Assembly (NCBI GenBank): GCA_963920705.1 | Contig: OY987227.1 | Location: 26,021,935 to 26,085,934, forward strand | Source of the DNA: Odiellus spinosus | Lineage: Eukaryota; Arthropoda; Arachnida; Opiliones; Phalangiidae | DNA: 64,000 nt | Reading direction: 5' to 3' | Notes under the pieces: generated by a model | What the model saw: only the letters and a program-made list of their open reading frames with translations | Told to the model about the DNA's origin: nothing | Database searches by the model: none | Part shown: positions 48,993-61,943 of the stretch, piece by piece | Layout of the letters: each line of letters opens with the position of its first letter | Position numbering within the stretch: the stretch's first letter is position 1 | Made by a program: the position numbers and the translations under genes

Positions 48993-50000
48993 TTAATAAA
49001 AAATGAAATCCAATGGATTTTATTGTTTCAAACTGGATTTTATTGAATTAAAACAAGACTTTTTAATTCGATCCCGAGAGGGTAAAATTCGGAATTAAAA
49101 GATTAATTTTGGGGTATATAAGAAGACTAAAAATATTTGGCTTTCTTACTACGGTTTTTGATTTCCTATAAATTCTCTTAATGACAAAAATTGGCCAGCA
49201 ACTAATAGCGACTTTAAAGATATTAGCGACACAAATATTCGACTTCAGAGAAAAGTATAAGATGACTTTTTGTACGTTTTCGTGATAATTACTCTAAGAT
49301 CTTGATCATAAGGGATCGTAAGTCGAATAGTAATAATAAACCAATACCAGACTTTTTTCTCCCTAAGTCGTAAATCGGCCGAAGAAGCCGATGAGCTATA
49401 ATATAGGGTAAATGATTCTCGGCAGGCGGGCCCGCGAGATGATGACGAAAGAAATGATGAAAGCAACGAGTTTTCGGTATCGGAGCTTATAAGGATCATT
49501 ATATAGGAGTCAAGACCAAGGCCTATCACCGGCATCGCGTATGTATATAGGAGAATAGTTTCCTTCGCGTAACAAAAACAGGAGGACTGGCGTGTGGATA
49601 TACTTGTAAACATGTCAAAAGGAAATGAGAAGGAGGCCCACTCGCGTTAGGGTTAAGAACTAGAAGAGTTGGAGAAGGAAAGCTTAAGCGGCAAAAGTCG
49701 AACTTATCAGTCTTGATTTATGAAATCGCTAGCCAGGGAACGCCGAGAAAAAGAGGCTTAATCACGCACCGAGACTAATGGGATATTGATTCGCTCCGCG
49801 TTTTCTCCTCCACCTGTCTTCCCGCTCCTTAATACCCTCAAAAGTAAATGTCGTAAGTACAGCATTATGGGAAACATTACAATGAAATGCAATCTTACTC
49901 AAGAGAAAAAAAAAGTTCGAAATAGAACTAATCAACTATAGTTGATAAGTTCCATGGAACCAGTTTTCTATTATAAATTAAAAGGTTCTGTAAGTGGAAC

Positions 50001-50338
50001 CAGAAGCCGATGAAACCCTCCTTTGAAGTCTACTACTCTAATGTTCGATATAGCGCTCTTCTCTGTATGGGTAAAATTCACAATTTTACGAGATCGGAGG
50101 GGTCCTACTTCATACCCCCCTGTCTACGGAAAATTGGAAATTCGCTCTCTCCACATACGACGACGTTTGGTTGACGAACTCCAAGGCTGCTAGAGATATT
50201 CGCTCGACGAACTCCCGCTCCGAAAACATCTACCGTTAGGAGGCGTACGAATCGCGCTTTTTGAAACTAACCCATACAGAGAGGGGTAGACAAGACCAGG
50301 GAGTAATAGACTTCAAAGGAGGGTTTCATCGGCTTCTG
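50001..50338 (+). mobile_element. Family A MITE, copy 16
   Basis: 338 bp, flanked by GTGGAAC duplications. Confidence 0.93.
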
Positions 50339-50822
50339 GTGGAACCTAGAACAATTAACAATGGATAAATATGAATAACAAATCCTGGCGTTTATTTATA
50401 TGTATACATGAAGATAGTTAATAGTTCTAGGTGGGACGCCCTCCTGTCTATTTGTATGATAAGAATACAGATTTTGTTCCGAAGGAAAGATGACGGAAGC
50501 TAATTTTAGGGGACTAGCGAATGAAAATAACTCCCTTTCGGTCTAAAAATACTAAATCACCTCCTAGACACAAGGGGTGAGTGTTAATGGAGGGCAATGG
50601 CGTCCCCAATGTTTTGGAACATGTTTCTTAGTTTCCGACAAGGGGGCATGCCACTCTAGAACTAAAGTGTACAAAATCTTGGGACTCTTTGATCTAAAAA
50701 AAAAACTGAACGCGATAGTTCACAAGAGTTCGAACTCTGCATTGTCGAGGTGGACTCGTGTAAACTCGAGTTCATGTACAACGAAGGTTTCCGGGTGAAG
50801 TTTACAAAATTGTCGACCATGT

Positions 50823-51114
50823 CAAGAAGGATCAGATAAGGAGAGGAAAAGTGGGAACGGCGGGGCTCCTACTGCGTCGGCCTAAACTCCCACTCTGGGA
50901 GAACGGGGGACAGACGGGGGTAGAGATGCTTCGTGGTAAATTGTTGTCACGTGGGTAAAACGAATCCTTTATGAGACGCGCTAGCTAGCGACCACGTGAC
51001 AACAGTTTACCTCGAGAATTTCCTATCCCCCCTTTCCACCCGAGTGAGAGGTTGGCTCATCTCTATCTAACTCAACGCAGCCCCACTTTTCCTCTCCTTA
51101 TCTGATCCTTCTTG
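50823..51114 (+). mobile_element. Family C MITE, copy 2
   Basis: 292 bp, inverted relative to copy 1, ends CAAGAAGGATCAGATAAGGA and its complement, flanked by ACCATGT duplications. Confidence 0.9.
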
Positions 51115-51862
51115 ACCATGTATATGGTTAAAATTTGCAACGACAGAAAATAGCCAACGTCACACTTAGGAAATATATTTCTAACGTTACACGCAAAATC
51201 AGTTTAAGAATGAAGCGTGTACGAACCTAAGTTACCATCAATCTCAATAAAAAACAATTATAAATATAAAGGGTACCAGGGTCCAACCCACTATTTTCTT
51301 ATTGTGATTCTGACAGCTTTTAACTCTTTTCCCTCTTAAGACCAGAGAGAATTGAAAAATAGTAAAAACAATTCTATTGGCCGCACCAAAGAGGGAAAGA
51401 AACCAATAAAAAAAAAGTACCAGGGTCTCGCCAGCTCTATCAATTGGAAAAACTTACGACCCACTAAAATATTTGGTTCTAATTTGGCCAATTACGATAA
51501 TTCGTTTTCCCAGTCTGGCAGAAAAAAATGGGGGTTTTAATAAATTATAAAAGCTTTTTGTAGAATCGGTCCATTTGTTTTTTCGCTGGTTAGAACGAAG
51601 ACGCAGATATGGTTATTGGGTTTTAGTAAGATTAATTAAATTAAATGATTTTGCGCGTTTCTCTAAAGAATATTAATGTTAATTTTTTTTAAATCATAGG
51701 GGAAAGCCTGACACATCATCTTGTATTAGCGAGTTTATCAAATTGAACGAAAAACTAATTTGTCTCTGACGTAACAAAATTTCAGGGTTGGCAAAAACCA
51801 ACCAGATCGGTTTAACCATAAATAAATTGCATGGTTAAAACCATTTTTTGTTCAATTTCGAA

Positions 51863-51993
51863 ACTGAAGGTTTAATCAGATATAATCGAGTTTTAATCAG
51901 AATTAACCAAGGTTTATGGAACTGAGAAGGCTATATAAACCGTATTTAAATCTGATTAAACTATGGCTAATTACGAGTCGTCTGAAGAGGGTA
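51863..51993 (+). mobile_element. Harbinger-like MITE, diverged copy
   Basis: The interior (GGTTTAATCAGATATAATC, GAACTGAGAAGGCTAT) and right end (CGTCTGAAGAGGGTA) match the copy at 9638. The left terminal repeat is not recognisable. Confidence 0.6.
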
Positions 51994-52572
51994 TTAGGAG
52001 AGCTCATGTCTTAAATTCGTAGCTTCTGTCGGAGAAGTTTTTTAATTATTATTTTAGAAATGGATTTAAAGGGGACTAGATCGAAGGTCCCAAAACTATC
52101 CAGAAACTTTCATTCTTAACCATGCAATAGCAGTCTCGTAAATTAATAATATTTAAAGTTAATCACCAGGGTCCTATTTCCTTTGAAACAAGAAAGCTCA
52201 TTATGCAAATGCTGAATAAAAAAGTATAGTAAAGTGAAAATGTCTAATTTTAGCCCGGAAGCTATTTACCTCGATAATATAGAATTCAGACCCATAGTAC
52301 AAACCAAATTGCGAGCATACTTCCAATAATTACCTTGACGTTACTCGGACGTAGCGTTCCGAGTACTTTCGAGTCGCGTAATGTAGTTAACCCAACCCCG
52401 AGATCGCGAATTCATCCCAATTAGAAAGTACAACGTATGATACGAAGAATTTCCGCGTGACCCGAGATGATGTTTTAGCTTTCGCGGTACTGAACACAAC
52501 GCCTGGCCCATCGCTTAATAATAACGATACTAGAAGGTAATAAGGTATAACATGATGAAAAGTGACACTCAC

Positions 52573-52816
52573 CAAATTCGTAGGTCTGTACCGCTAGTTC
52601 GTCGGAAGATGGACCGGCACCCTCGCTGTTGAAGGCTTGCACGACGACCGTATATCGGGAATAGCGATTTAGCGAAGATATAACGAACTCTTCGGTATTC
52701 TTATTAGAGTTGACGGACACTGTGCTGTACACTAAATTGTTCTCCGAACCCGCTACCCGATAACCGATATAGAAGCCGTCAATTAAATGAGGACGGTCTG
52801 ATAATGTGGCTGGAAC
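52573..52816 (-). CDS. Dscam-like cell adhesion receptor, internal exon (second half of an FNIII domain)
   Basis: Exon of a Dscam-family homophilic adhesion receptor that acts at the cell surface of neurons and other cells. The exon is 244 bp, opens after a TTTTTAG acceptor, starts in phase 0 and ends in phase 1 at a GGTGAGT donor. It encodes about 81 residues beginning VPATLSDRPHL and containing the FNIII signature pieces GFYIGYR, the strand E motif FVISSLNRYSRYTVVV and the typical QAFNSEGAGP loop. The conserved Trp of the domain must lie on the preceding exon, which is not recognised to the right. The exon joins in frame to 48013-47918 (TTT G + AT gives Phe-Asp). The FNIII motifs and phase make an exon near certain. 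Assignment to Dscam rests on the recognisable YTVVVQAFNSEGAGP type sequence; which paralogue is unknown. Confidence 0.85.
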
Positions 52817-53133
52817 CTAAAAAGGGGTTAAAAAAAATTAACATTATTTAATGAGAATTTTATCTAATAGATACCAAAAGAGATAGGCCTTCTAAAAATA
52901 TCAAATAACTTGGTCGCAATCTTGAAAAAAGGGCACATTTCACCCCGAAATTGGTTCTATTTAACGGTAATTTTTGTTGCTTCCAAGGTTGAGGTGAAGT
53001 AGACGAAAATATATATTTTTTTTTAATGTTTATAAGAGTTAATATTTTACCCATCTCATTACTGGCCTTGCTTTAGGAGTCCAGAGCACTGAGTGGTGAA
53101 TACAATTAATTTAATTTACAGTAGTTGATTTAA

Positions 53134-53281
53134 AGGGAGAATGCAACCTAATAAGTGATCGTTGAAAATTTTAAATAGACCTAATCGAACAGTAAAAAGT
53201 TTACAAAACAAATATTAAACTAGAAAAAAAAATATGAAAATAGGCTTGGCGGAATTCATGGAGATCCGGAATTGCCTCCAA
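53134..53281 (+). mobile_element. Foldback TTAA element (family D), half copy
   Basis: Only the left arm is present (AGGGAGAATGCAACCTAATA to GGAGATCCGGAATTGCCTCC), preceded by TTAA at 53130-53133. The right arm is gone. Confidence 0.75.
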
Positions 53282-55302
53282 ATTATAATCCGAACTGCAT
53301 TCGATTATAATACTGTTTCAATTATAATAATTGCCGGTAATTAAATATTTTTACAACTCATTAAATAAGCCTAAATATTAAAAAAATCTCTGTTCGAAGT
53401 AACAGCGTAGAAAAAGGCATGAAATTCCCATTTGAAAACTTGCAAGCGTTGAAACTGAGTATAGTTTATAAATAATTTTTAAGGTTGGGGGGGGGGGGGC
53501 GTGGAGGTTATGGTGTAAAAATTTCATTTTATAACTTTTATAACTCGTATCCAAAGTCTTTGAGTAATGAACGCGGGTCTTCGAATATATAGGGGGGAGA
53601 AGACCGAGCTAGCGGGCTAAAAAAAGGGGGAAAAGAAGGAAAACAGCCTAGTTATAAAAAATATCCCGAAGGCTATATGCTAAAAATTCCGCAAGAATTT
53701 AATAACATCTGAAGTTTTCACGCAACCAACCGTTATTGAAAGCAGATTTTTCTCTCTCTCTCTCTGTCTACCCTGCGCCCACCCGGCGCCCACCCTGAGC
53801 CCCATTTCTCTCTGCAGCCTTGGCCGGGTAAACAAGGTGGATAAACGACACCACTGATTTCGCCCAAAACCACAGACTTTTAACATAGGGTGTCTTATAA
53901 ACTTGAAGGATGATTTACTTGTATTCTAGCTAATATTAACCGTCTTGGGTTTTTTTTTTTAATATTAATTAATGTGGCATAATATTCATATATTTATATA
54001 AATTATTATACTAACTCTTGAGGTAATAATAGGGCATACATTTGAATATATATTACGTCACCTCTTGGTAGACTTGGATTCCAAAAAAAAGCAATAGGAT
54101 ACAGAGGTTTGATTAACATCTATATGGTTTTCAAATTAGGGCGTACAAAAAAAGGCAGTAATAACTAATTACTAAAAGCTTAGTTTATACCTGGAAAAAT
54201 GGACTAAAAAAATTAGCGAGAAAAATAATAGAATTAATTTTATCGGAATCTTTAAAAAATTATACCTAGGCCTTGAAATTTTCGACAGATCCAATAATGT
54301 AGACACATGCCATTTTATAAAAAAATATTTCAAGAGAAACGACCTTGAGACACAGCTTGGTTTTTTACAAGCCTTTGTTCTAGCCGGCTTAAGCCGTAGC
54401 CTTTTCCCGTCGCCTAGGCCTAACTTCTATCAATCACGAGGGGGTTAGTAATGACAAGAAAAAACTAATTCTTAAACTCACCGAATTAGAGGAACCAAAA
54501 TTACAGCGTTTCCTTAATCTGTATTAATTTAGATATCCATTGATATTACACTTTCCGCATTAACCCGACTTTTAACGCAATTTAAACCGACTTCGTTTTT
54601 AACAATTAGCGGCGCGTGTCAACGATAAGGTGTCGGCCATTGCCAGACTGAAATTCTAATCGGGGAAGAAGACGGCATCTGCGCAAGCGCGCGCCGGAGG
54701 CAGTGTGTAGGAAAATTAGCCAATTACGGTAAAAGGCGGGAAATTTGAAATTTGGAGGCTGATAATTTGAAAAATTTGTTAAAAAAGAGAACCATGCAAA
54801 CTTTTTCTCATGTTTGATCGATTAAGATTAAATAATTGTATGGTTTTATAGGAAAATGGTTGGAAAATGTTTAAGTTTTACTAGAAATATTTTTGTAAGT
54901 CAAATAAATACTACAAAAGTGACCCGACCATCTATACTCTAACATTAATTTTAAATAATGAATATTAAAAAATTACGGACTTTTAATATTAGTTATTGGT
55001 TATGTGGTATCACAGGGTTGCCCAGATTTTTAGGTTTCGGCATAAAAATTCTAACAAATTTATAAAATACATATTTCTTAACCAGACTGATCGACCGAGG
55101 CATATAGTAATTACAATAAACATACAAATTTAAGCGAATGTATCTATTATATTTCCCTTTGGTGTTAAGATATGGACAAGTCGATGGTTACTACGGTTTG
55201 TGGCTAATTAAATCGGCCATCGAGTTGAATTTCATTGATGTTACTGGGTAATCCCAATAGACACGAAGGATGGCTACCGAATGGTGGCCGTAATGAATAT
55301 AT

Positions 55303-55377
55303 GCCTCGGTAGCTCATTTGGTTATAGAGTATGGGACGTATTCCCGGAAGTGGGTGCTTTAAACCCATCCCGAGGAG
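55303..55377 (+). other. tRNA-like sequence, probable head of a decayed SINE
   Basis: Folds as a tRNA cloverleaf: acceptor CCTCGG/CCGAGG, D arm GCTC..GAGT, a poor anticodon stem around GGGACGTATTCCC, and a perfect 5-bp T stem TGGGT/ACCCA with a 7-base loop. The A box TAGCTCATTTGG fits the RNA polymerase III consensus, but the T loop GCTTTAA lacks TTCGA and U33 is missing, so it is unlikely to be a working tRNA. The following few hundred bases are less AT-rich than the surroundings and may be the body of the retroposon. Confidence 0.45.
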
Positions 55378-56434
55378 ATGAGTAAGTTAATTTTAATCAT
55401 ATTCCACAGGGCGCGGGTGCCAAAGGTTTTAGAAGAGCCCTGAATTATTTCAGACTAGTACTTCATTATTTACTAAGCCTTTGCCAATTTTTATTTCTCT
55501 GGAAATTATATTCGTCAGTAATACCAGATTAAGGAGACAATAGAAGAAGAGTACCACAAAATTTCTATCAACATAAGAATGGTGGAAAGGTTAATACCAT
55601 GTTACAATAAACCAGGAGAGGATCATCTTTTTGTGACTATCTCTACCATGAGCTATAAAGGTCGCATAAGCCAACGCCCAACTGCATAGGCAATAGACAG
55701 AAGGACTAAAGTCAGGTGAGTCCTGGCCAAGGACCAAACTGGGTATGTTCCGTTTCCGGGGCTCGTTAAATGGCTGACGTCATAGGAACACGTGACTTTA
55801 TAAATGACATCATTGACTTTGGGGCCAATATAGCCAGCAACCGGATCGGGAACATACATGAATCAATGCACTATGCTATTCCTATTGGTACTTGTTATTT
55901 TATGCAGGGTTCATGGTTGTGGGAACGAGTTGTCCGCCACCTCATTCTTAATATGAACCAAGGAAGCTTTATATAGTTCATAACACCTCCAAATTAAGAA
56001 ATACTGAGACCAGAGTTCCTAAATTTGGTGATCTGAGATGTCATAATGGAGTTCATTGATGATGAATGACGGCCACCTCAGAAGGTCTTTATCCAGCACT
56101 TTCCGACCAAAAAATGTTTTGGGGACAAAAAATAGAAATTTGAAATAAAAAAAAAGGTCAGGCCCCCGTTTCCCAAGTTTCCATAAAATAAAAACTGCTG
56201 ATCTAGCAAAAGCCAGCAAAAATATATAAAGGAGTATTTAAACTTTTTCGCTTCTTCTTTTTCGTATCTTTCGTTCGTTCTAGAAGGAGAGCGAGCTCTC
56301 GGCGCTTTATGATACCATTTTACGCTTCTTCCCCGAGAGTTATTTGCCTACTGGGCCTTTTTAAGCAAGCTACAAAGAGCTTTCAATATTATAAAGGAGA
56401 CCCGCCAGAAACAAATATAAAACTATAGTTTTAA

Positions 56435-56730
56435 AGGGGGCATGAAGAAATCTAAATTTTTATTTTCATTCGATAAAATATATCTATTGCATATTGCAAC
56501 TTTAGAGCTCGGAATTCGTAAAACTTTCGTTAATTAAATAAGACTAGCGTTAATGATTATAAAATATGTATTTTTAACCATCGTGGGAGTTTTTTAAATT
56601 GTCAAGACGCCCTAATACAAGACTAGTTCTTATTTGGATCATTATCGAACTAAATTGGGAACTAAAACGTAAAAACTAAGACTTAAATAAATAATAATAA
56701 TAATAAGAAGTTTCGTTATTTCATGCTCCC
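56435..56730. mobile_element. Small TTAA-flanked MITE
   Basis: 296 bp, ends AGGGGGCATGAAGAAA and (complement) GGGAGCATGAAATAACG, flanked by TTAA on both sides (56431-56434, 56731-56734). The interior is AT-rich and has no gene. Confidence 0.7.
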
Positions 56731-57659
56731 TTAACAATGGAAGGAAGGAGGGAATAGCAATTTTGCGGGAGTTGGACGAAATTCCGGACGCTTATTGCTT
56801 ATAAGAGATTCCAACAAAATAATATAAAAATACAGCAAAGAAAGCGGCATTAACTCGAGTAGTATTTTTCATGTAAAAAAAAATCTAATATGCCTCTTTA
56901 TTTTTAATATCCGATTATACCAGCGGCCTAGAAAATTACAAAAAGTAAAGAGAATTCTTGCCGTTTTTTCCTTATTTGGGGGGGGGGGGGATAATTTACT
57001 TTCTCGTTATTAAGAAAAGAGTGGGAATGTTTTCCCACATATTGTTATAAGATTTCTAAAGAGATTTTTTTTAACTAATAAAGAATTTCATTATCTCACC
57101 TCATTTCAAATTGAGAATTCGTTTAAAAATCAAGCTTTTGTTTTTATGCTGTATTCTATACTATTTTACGATATATGACGTATTTTATCTTCGTACGAAA
57201 GGTAGGACTTTCTGGATAAAGTACTTTTACCAAAAAGACGGCGCGAAAGCTACCTTATCAACTGTAGGGTCTACAATAGCCAAGCGACCATAGTGATAAC
57301 GTAAGTTTGCGGGGAGTTATTTGAATTTTTTTTAAAATGGCGATTTTAAAATATCTGGGTTCGTACAAAATTTTATAAGTTAATTTCCCTGACTTTTCAG
57401 GTTTTCCCTGACCATTTCTAAATACTTTCCCTGACAATTTTTAATATTTTTTAATAAATTCTTACGAACGAGCTCATTCCCACTTTTTATTTGACATAGT
57501 TTATCAATCATTGACGATAATTAGACTATGAGAAAACATTTTAATCTTTAAATATTTTCAGTTCATAATTAGGTTAAAATTAATTGGTCAACCATTCATA
57601 AAGAATTCCTTGACACGTATCAAAATATTCAATTTCTCTGTCCATTTGAGCTTATTTTT

Positions 57660-58275
57660 AAATTTCCTGGTTTTTCCCTGACCTTTTGGGGCAATTTTCA
57701 ATTTCCCGACTTTTTCCTGACCTTTTGGGGGCAATTTTCAATTTCCCGACTTTTTCCTGACCTTTTGGGGGCAATTTTCAAATTCCCTGGATTTTCCTGA
57801 CCTTTTGGGGCCAATTTCAAATTCCCTGGTTTTTCCTGACCTTTTGGGGGCCAATTTCAAATTCCCTGGTTTTTCCTGACCTTTTGGGGGCAATTTTCAA
57901 ATTCCCTGGTTTTTCCTGACCTTTTGGGGGCAATTTTCAAATTCCCTGGTTTTTCCTGACCTTTTGGGGGCAATTTTCAAATTCCCTGGTTTTTCCTGAC
58001 CTTTTGGGGGCAATTTTCAAATTCCCTGGTTTTTCCTGACCTTTTGGGGGCAATTTTGGAATTCCCTGGTTTTTCCTGACCTTTTGGGGGCAATTTTCAA
58101 TTTCCCGACTTTTCCCTAACCTTTTGGGGACAATTTTCAAATTCCCTGGTTTTTCCTGACCTTTTGGCGGCAATTTTCAATTTCCCTGGTTTTTCCCTAA
58201 CCTTTTGGGGGCAATTTTAAAATTCCCCGACTTTTCCCTGACCTTTTGGAGCAATTTCCAATTCCCTGACTTTTC
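57660..58275. repeat. 40-bp minisatellite, CCCTGGTTTTTCCTGACC type
   Basis: About 15 copies of a 40-bp unit containing TTCCTGACCTTTTGGGGGCA, cleanest at 57800-58100 and decaying at both ends. The flanks (57388-57440, 58255-58280) carry TTCCCTGACTTTTC motifs like the hAT-like element at 6952-7307, suggesting that an element's internal repeat was amplified. Confidence 0.9.
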
Positions 58276-59309
58276 CAGGTGGTCTACAAACTCTGAATAT
58301 GCATTTCTACTATTGCGATAATTTTTCTATGACATATGTATATATTTTGAATCGTTTTTTAACGATCTTGCTACTCAATTTCTATATAGAGGTCATGAAA
58401 AATCGTCACAGCCTCACTTGAAATCCATTACAAGTACGATCGAGACATGGAAGCAATATTTCTTACGACAAAACAATTAGTCTATATATCCTTATAATTT
58501 TACACACTGAAAACTCAAATTTGATTCTATAATGTATACGAAGTCTAATCAATTCTGCCCTCATTACAATCAAAATGAATAAAATCGCCGTCTTGTCATC
58601 TGCAGACAAGTTTAAATTAACGGTAAAGCAAATATTACCCTAACACTCCATTTAATTAATATATACCCAAAGCCTTCAAGCCAATTTCACAATTACCATA
58701 AATTCCTACTAATTTTAAGCGTCGCTGCATTTTTAAACACTCTAATAATGTCTGGCTATTCTAGACAAAAATTATGCCCGACAAATTATTTCGTATAAAA
58801 TTAATAAATACTTCGTAGATTTTATCGAAACCATTCCATTTCCGGGATCTATTTTTATTTCCGTTAGGTTAGGCTATATTTAGCGCCAAAACGTAGCCTA
58901 AAAATTCTAGTGCACATTTAGGCACAACACTATGTTTACAGTAAATATGAATACAGGAAATTCCCACCAACATTAAACTTTCAACCATAGTACCGAAACC
59001 CGAGACTAAACTATAATCTATTTTTTCAGAGTGCCGAAATTATTGACCGAACCTCAATCTTATATTTGTTCATGGTGCCGAAACCCGGGATAAACAATCC
59101 ATAATGTAGTTTTGTTTTAAAACAATTTGCGGCATAAATATTAATATATATTTGTAGGGTAAGGTTCCAATTGCGCAGTTCCCACAAGCGCATTTCCTTT
59201 TTGCGCAGTTTTTCATTTGCGCAGTTTTTCATTTGCAGGTTATGTTACGTTACATTAGGTTAGGTTAGTTAATCACTCGAACTAGCCTGTCCCTCTTGTG
59301 GACAGCTCG

Positions 59310-59745
59310 AATGGTAAACTGCGCAAATGGCAAACTGCGCAAATGGCAAACTGCGCAAATGGCAAACTGCGCAAATGGCAAACTGCGCAAATGGCAAACT
59401 GCGCAAATGGCAAACTGCGCAAATGGCAAACTGCGCAAATGGCAAACTGCGCAAATGGCAAACTGCGCAAATGGCAAACTGCGCAAATGGCAAACTGCGC
59501 AAATGGCAAACTGCGCAAATGGCAAACTGCGCAAATGGCAAACTGCGCAAATGGCAAACTGCGCAAATGGCAAACTGCGCAAATGGCAAACTGCGCAAAT
59601 GGAAAACTGCGCAAATGGCAAACTGCGCAAATGGCAAACTGCGCAAATGGCAAACTGCGCAAATGGCAAACTGCGCAAATGGCAAACTGCGCAAATGGCA
59701 AACTGCGCAAATGGGAAACGCGCAAGTGGGAAACTGCGCAAGCGG
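59310..59745. repeat. 16-bp minisatellite, GCAAACTGCGCAAATG
   Basis: About 27 near-perfect copies of a 16-bp unit. As 16 is not a multiple of 3 and the unit lacks stops, several overlapping frames of 150-170 codons run through it on both strands; they are not genes. Inverted diverged units (TTGCGCAGTTTTTCATTTGC) lie upstream at 59172-59237. Confidence 0.95.
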
Positions 59746-60636
59746 ACGCAAACCATTTGTAGTAACGACACACTTATTTCGTTTTATATATCACTTATGA
59801 TGTAATATGAAATTCAAAAGATATAAAAAAGATTTATAGCTAAATTTTAGAGCAAAATTCGGTATTCTCTACGGGTGCCTAAAGGGTGTTTCGGTCCGGA
59901 GAAGAACAAATTTAAAATTTCAGCCACCATAGCTGTACTCTATAATATACAACACAAGTTTACAAAGATAAATAACTGCTGAGTCATTCTTTCCTTCAAC
60001 CGAATCGCAAAAATATTTTATATCTCATTCTTTCTCTTCTCTCGAGATTGAATGTCATAACGAAGAAAATGAAAATTTTTGGGGGAAACTATTTATATAT
60101 TCTTTTACTCAGTAACAACCTTGGAAGGAACCTAATTTTTCCAATAGAAAACCGGATTTTCAATGATAATTTATTGCCATTTCCATCTCGAGTTGCTAAT
60201 ACGCTTCAAGCTATATCTACCCGTTATCTCTGTGATTTAGTGTTTACGAGGAAAATAGAGACGATGGCATTTAGCGTGTTGTCAACTCGATGTAAAATTT
60301 ACTGAATGCCCCTTCAAAGATTGTAACTAAGTATTCATATAAGTACAAAGATGAGATTTTTATATCGAAATTAAATTGAAGCGATATATCAAGAACGCTC
60401 GAGTGTTTATTTGAACCGTTATTTTTGTAACACTGAGTAAACAGAGTTATTGAGTCGTGTATTTATTATGGACATGCGTAGAAGATTAGAAGTTAATCTT
60501 AATTATAATCTAGTTGTAAAATTATCAAAAAATAGATTAAAATAATGAAATTTAAATTAAATTATTAAAACTTTTAGTCTGAATATATAATTTATATATT
60601 CAGTTGTGAGAGTTATATTCTTCACTTTGATCTAAC

Positions 60637-60973
60637 CAGAAGCCGATGAAACCCTCCTTTGAAGTCTATTACTCCCTGGTCTTGTCTACCCCTCTCTGTA
60701 TGGGTTATTCTCAAAAGGCGCGATTCGTAGGCCTCCTAACGGTAGATATTTTCGGAGCGGGAGTTCGTCGAGCGAATATCTCTAGCAGCCTCGGAGTTCG
60801 TCCAAAAAACGTCGTCGTTTGTGGAGAGAGAGAATTTCCAATTTTCCCTAGACAGGGGGGATGAAGTAGGACCCCTTCTAATTCGTAAAATTGGGAATTT
60901 TACCCATACAGAGAGGAGCGCTATATGGAACATTGGAGTAGTAGATTTCAAAGGAGGGTTTCATCGGCTTCTG
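60637..60973 (-). mobile_element. Family A MITE, copy 17
   Basis: 337 bp, flanked by ATCTAAC duplications. Confidence 0.93.
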
Positions 60974-61943
60974 ATCTAACCCAATGTTTTAATATTTAAA
61001 TTTTTAAAAGAAGACGTCGTAACAGCTTGCGAAAGCTGGACACTTCTTTTTAAAGTTCAAGAATATCTTACGACACGATCATTCGTATAATTGGAAATTG
61101 GACCAATTTTTATATTTAAACAAGGACGGAGTAGTTCTCAGACAGGAGTTTTAAGTCTAGTGCTTTCGAGACTCGCTTTTTTTAAATATCAGTTAATAAA
61201 TTTTAGTTTTAGTACGATTGGTTAAAACTAAGCTAACAAAAACGCCTAACTTTATCAGAAATATATTATCCGATGCAATGAACTATAAAATGCAAATTAA
61301 CCTACATGTACGCGTTTCAAATGTACAATTTATCTAAAATTTCATAATTTAATTAATGGAAATTCAATAACAATTTAATATAATGACCCAAAAATGATTA
61401 AATAGCGAATGAAAGTTAGTTTCAGCTCTCAGACTAAATGCCAATTTCGAGTCACGCTGTCTGTGTCTAAGCAGATTCGTATCATTGAAAGCGTTTAATA
61501 TCTTTAGGAGAACCGACTGTAAATTTTATATAATCTACTCCAGATTAATATAACTTTGAAATCTCGGTAAATAGATTCAAAGGGTTTTTTTAAATTTGCG
61601 AGGCAATAAAATAAAAAAAAAAAACTAACTCATTCATATTTAATGTCATCATTTTTACAGTCGATTTAAAAGTTAAGCACCAGCGTCAAAACTTAAAACT
61701 GAAAAACTCCTACTGGCAATATGAAACTCCATTTTCTTCGAAACACTCGACGGGGAGAAATACGCGGGAGGAAGAATATCATATATTATAAAGAAACCAT
61801 CGAAAAAAAAAAAGAATACTCGGACGTTTGGGCTGAGCTACACTGGATTTAAAGGGGATAATGAAGACTAAGCATCGAAATAATTTAAAAATAAAATTAA
61901 TAATATAATATCGCTATAAATGAGCAATTAATCTTACAATTTA

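Larger units (their letters stand above)
48014..52572 (-). other. Dscam intron between two FNIII exons
   Basis: About 4.6 kb, bounded by a phase 1 donor and acceptor that fit. Holds family F copy 1, family A copy 16, family C copy 2 and a diverged Harbinger-like MITE. A 122-codon minus-strand frame at 49245-49613 has no recognisable domain. Confidence 0.65.

Noticed and set aside
55303-55377. Functional tRNA-Tyr gene (apparent GTA anticodon)
   Set aside because: U33 is replaced, the anticodon stem has a mismatch and the T loop lacks TTCGA, so a working tRNA is unlikely.
55653-55859. 68-codon minus-strand frame with hydrophobic C-terminus in the SINE-like block
   Set aside because: Not recognised as any family; no splice context; more likely part of a decayed repeat.
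57660-59745. CRISPR-like repeated units
   Set aside because: Units are contiguous tandem copies without unique spacers, in a eukaryotic genome.
59265-59805. Six long frames of 154-169 codons
   Set aside because: All come from the stop-free 16-bp tandem unit.
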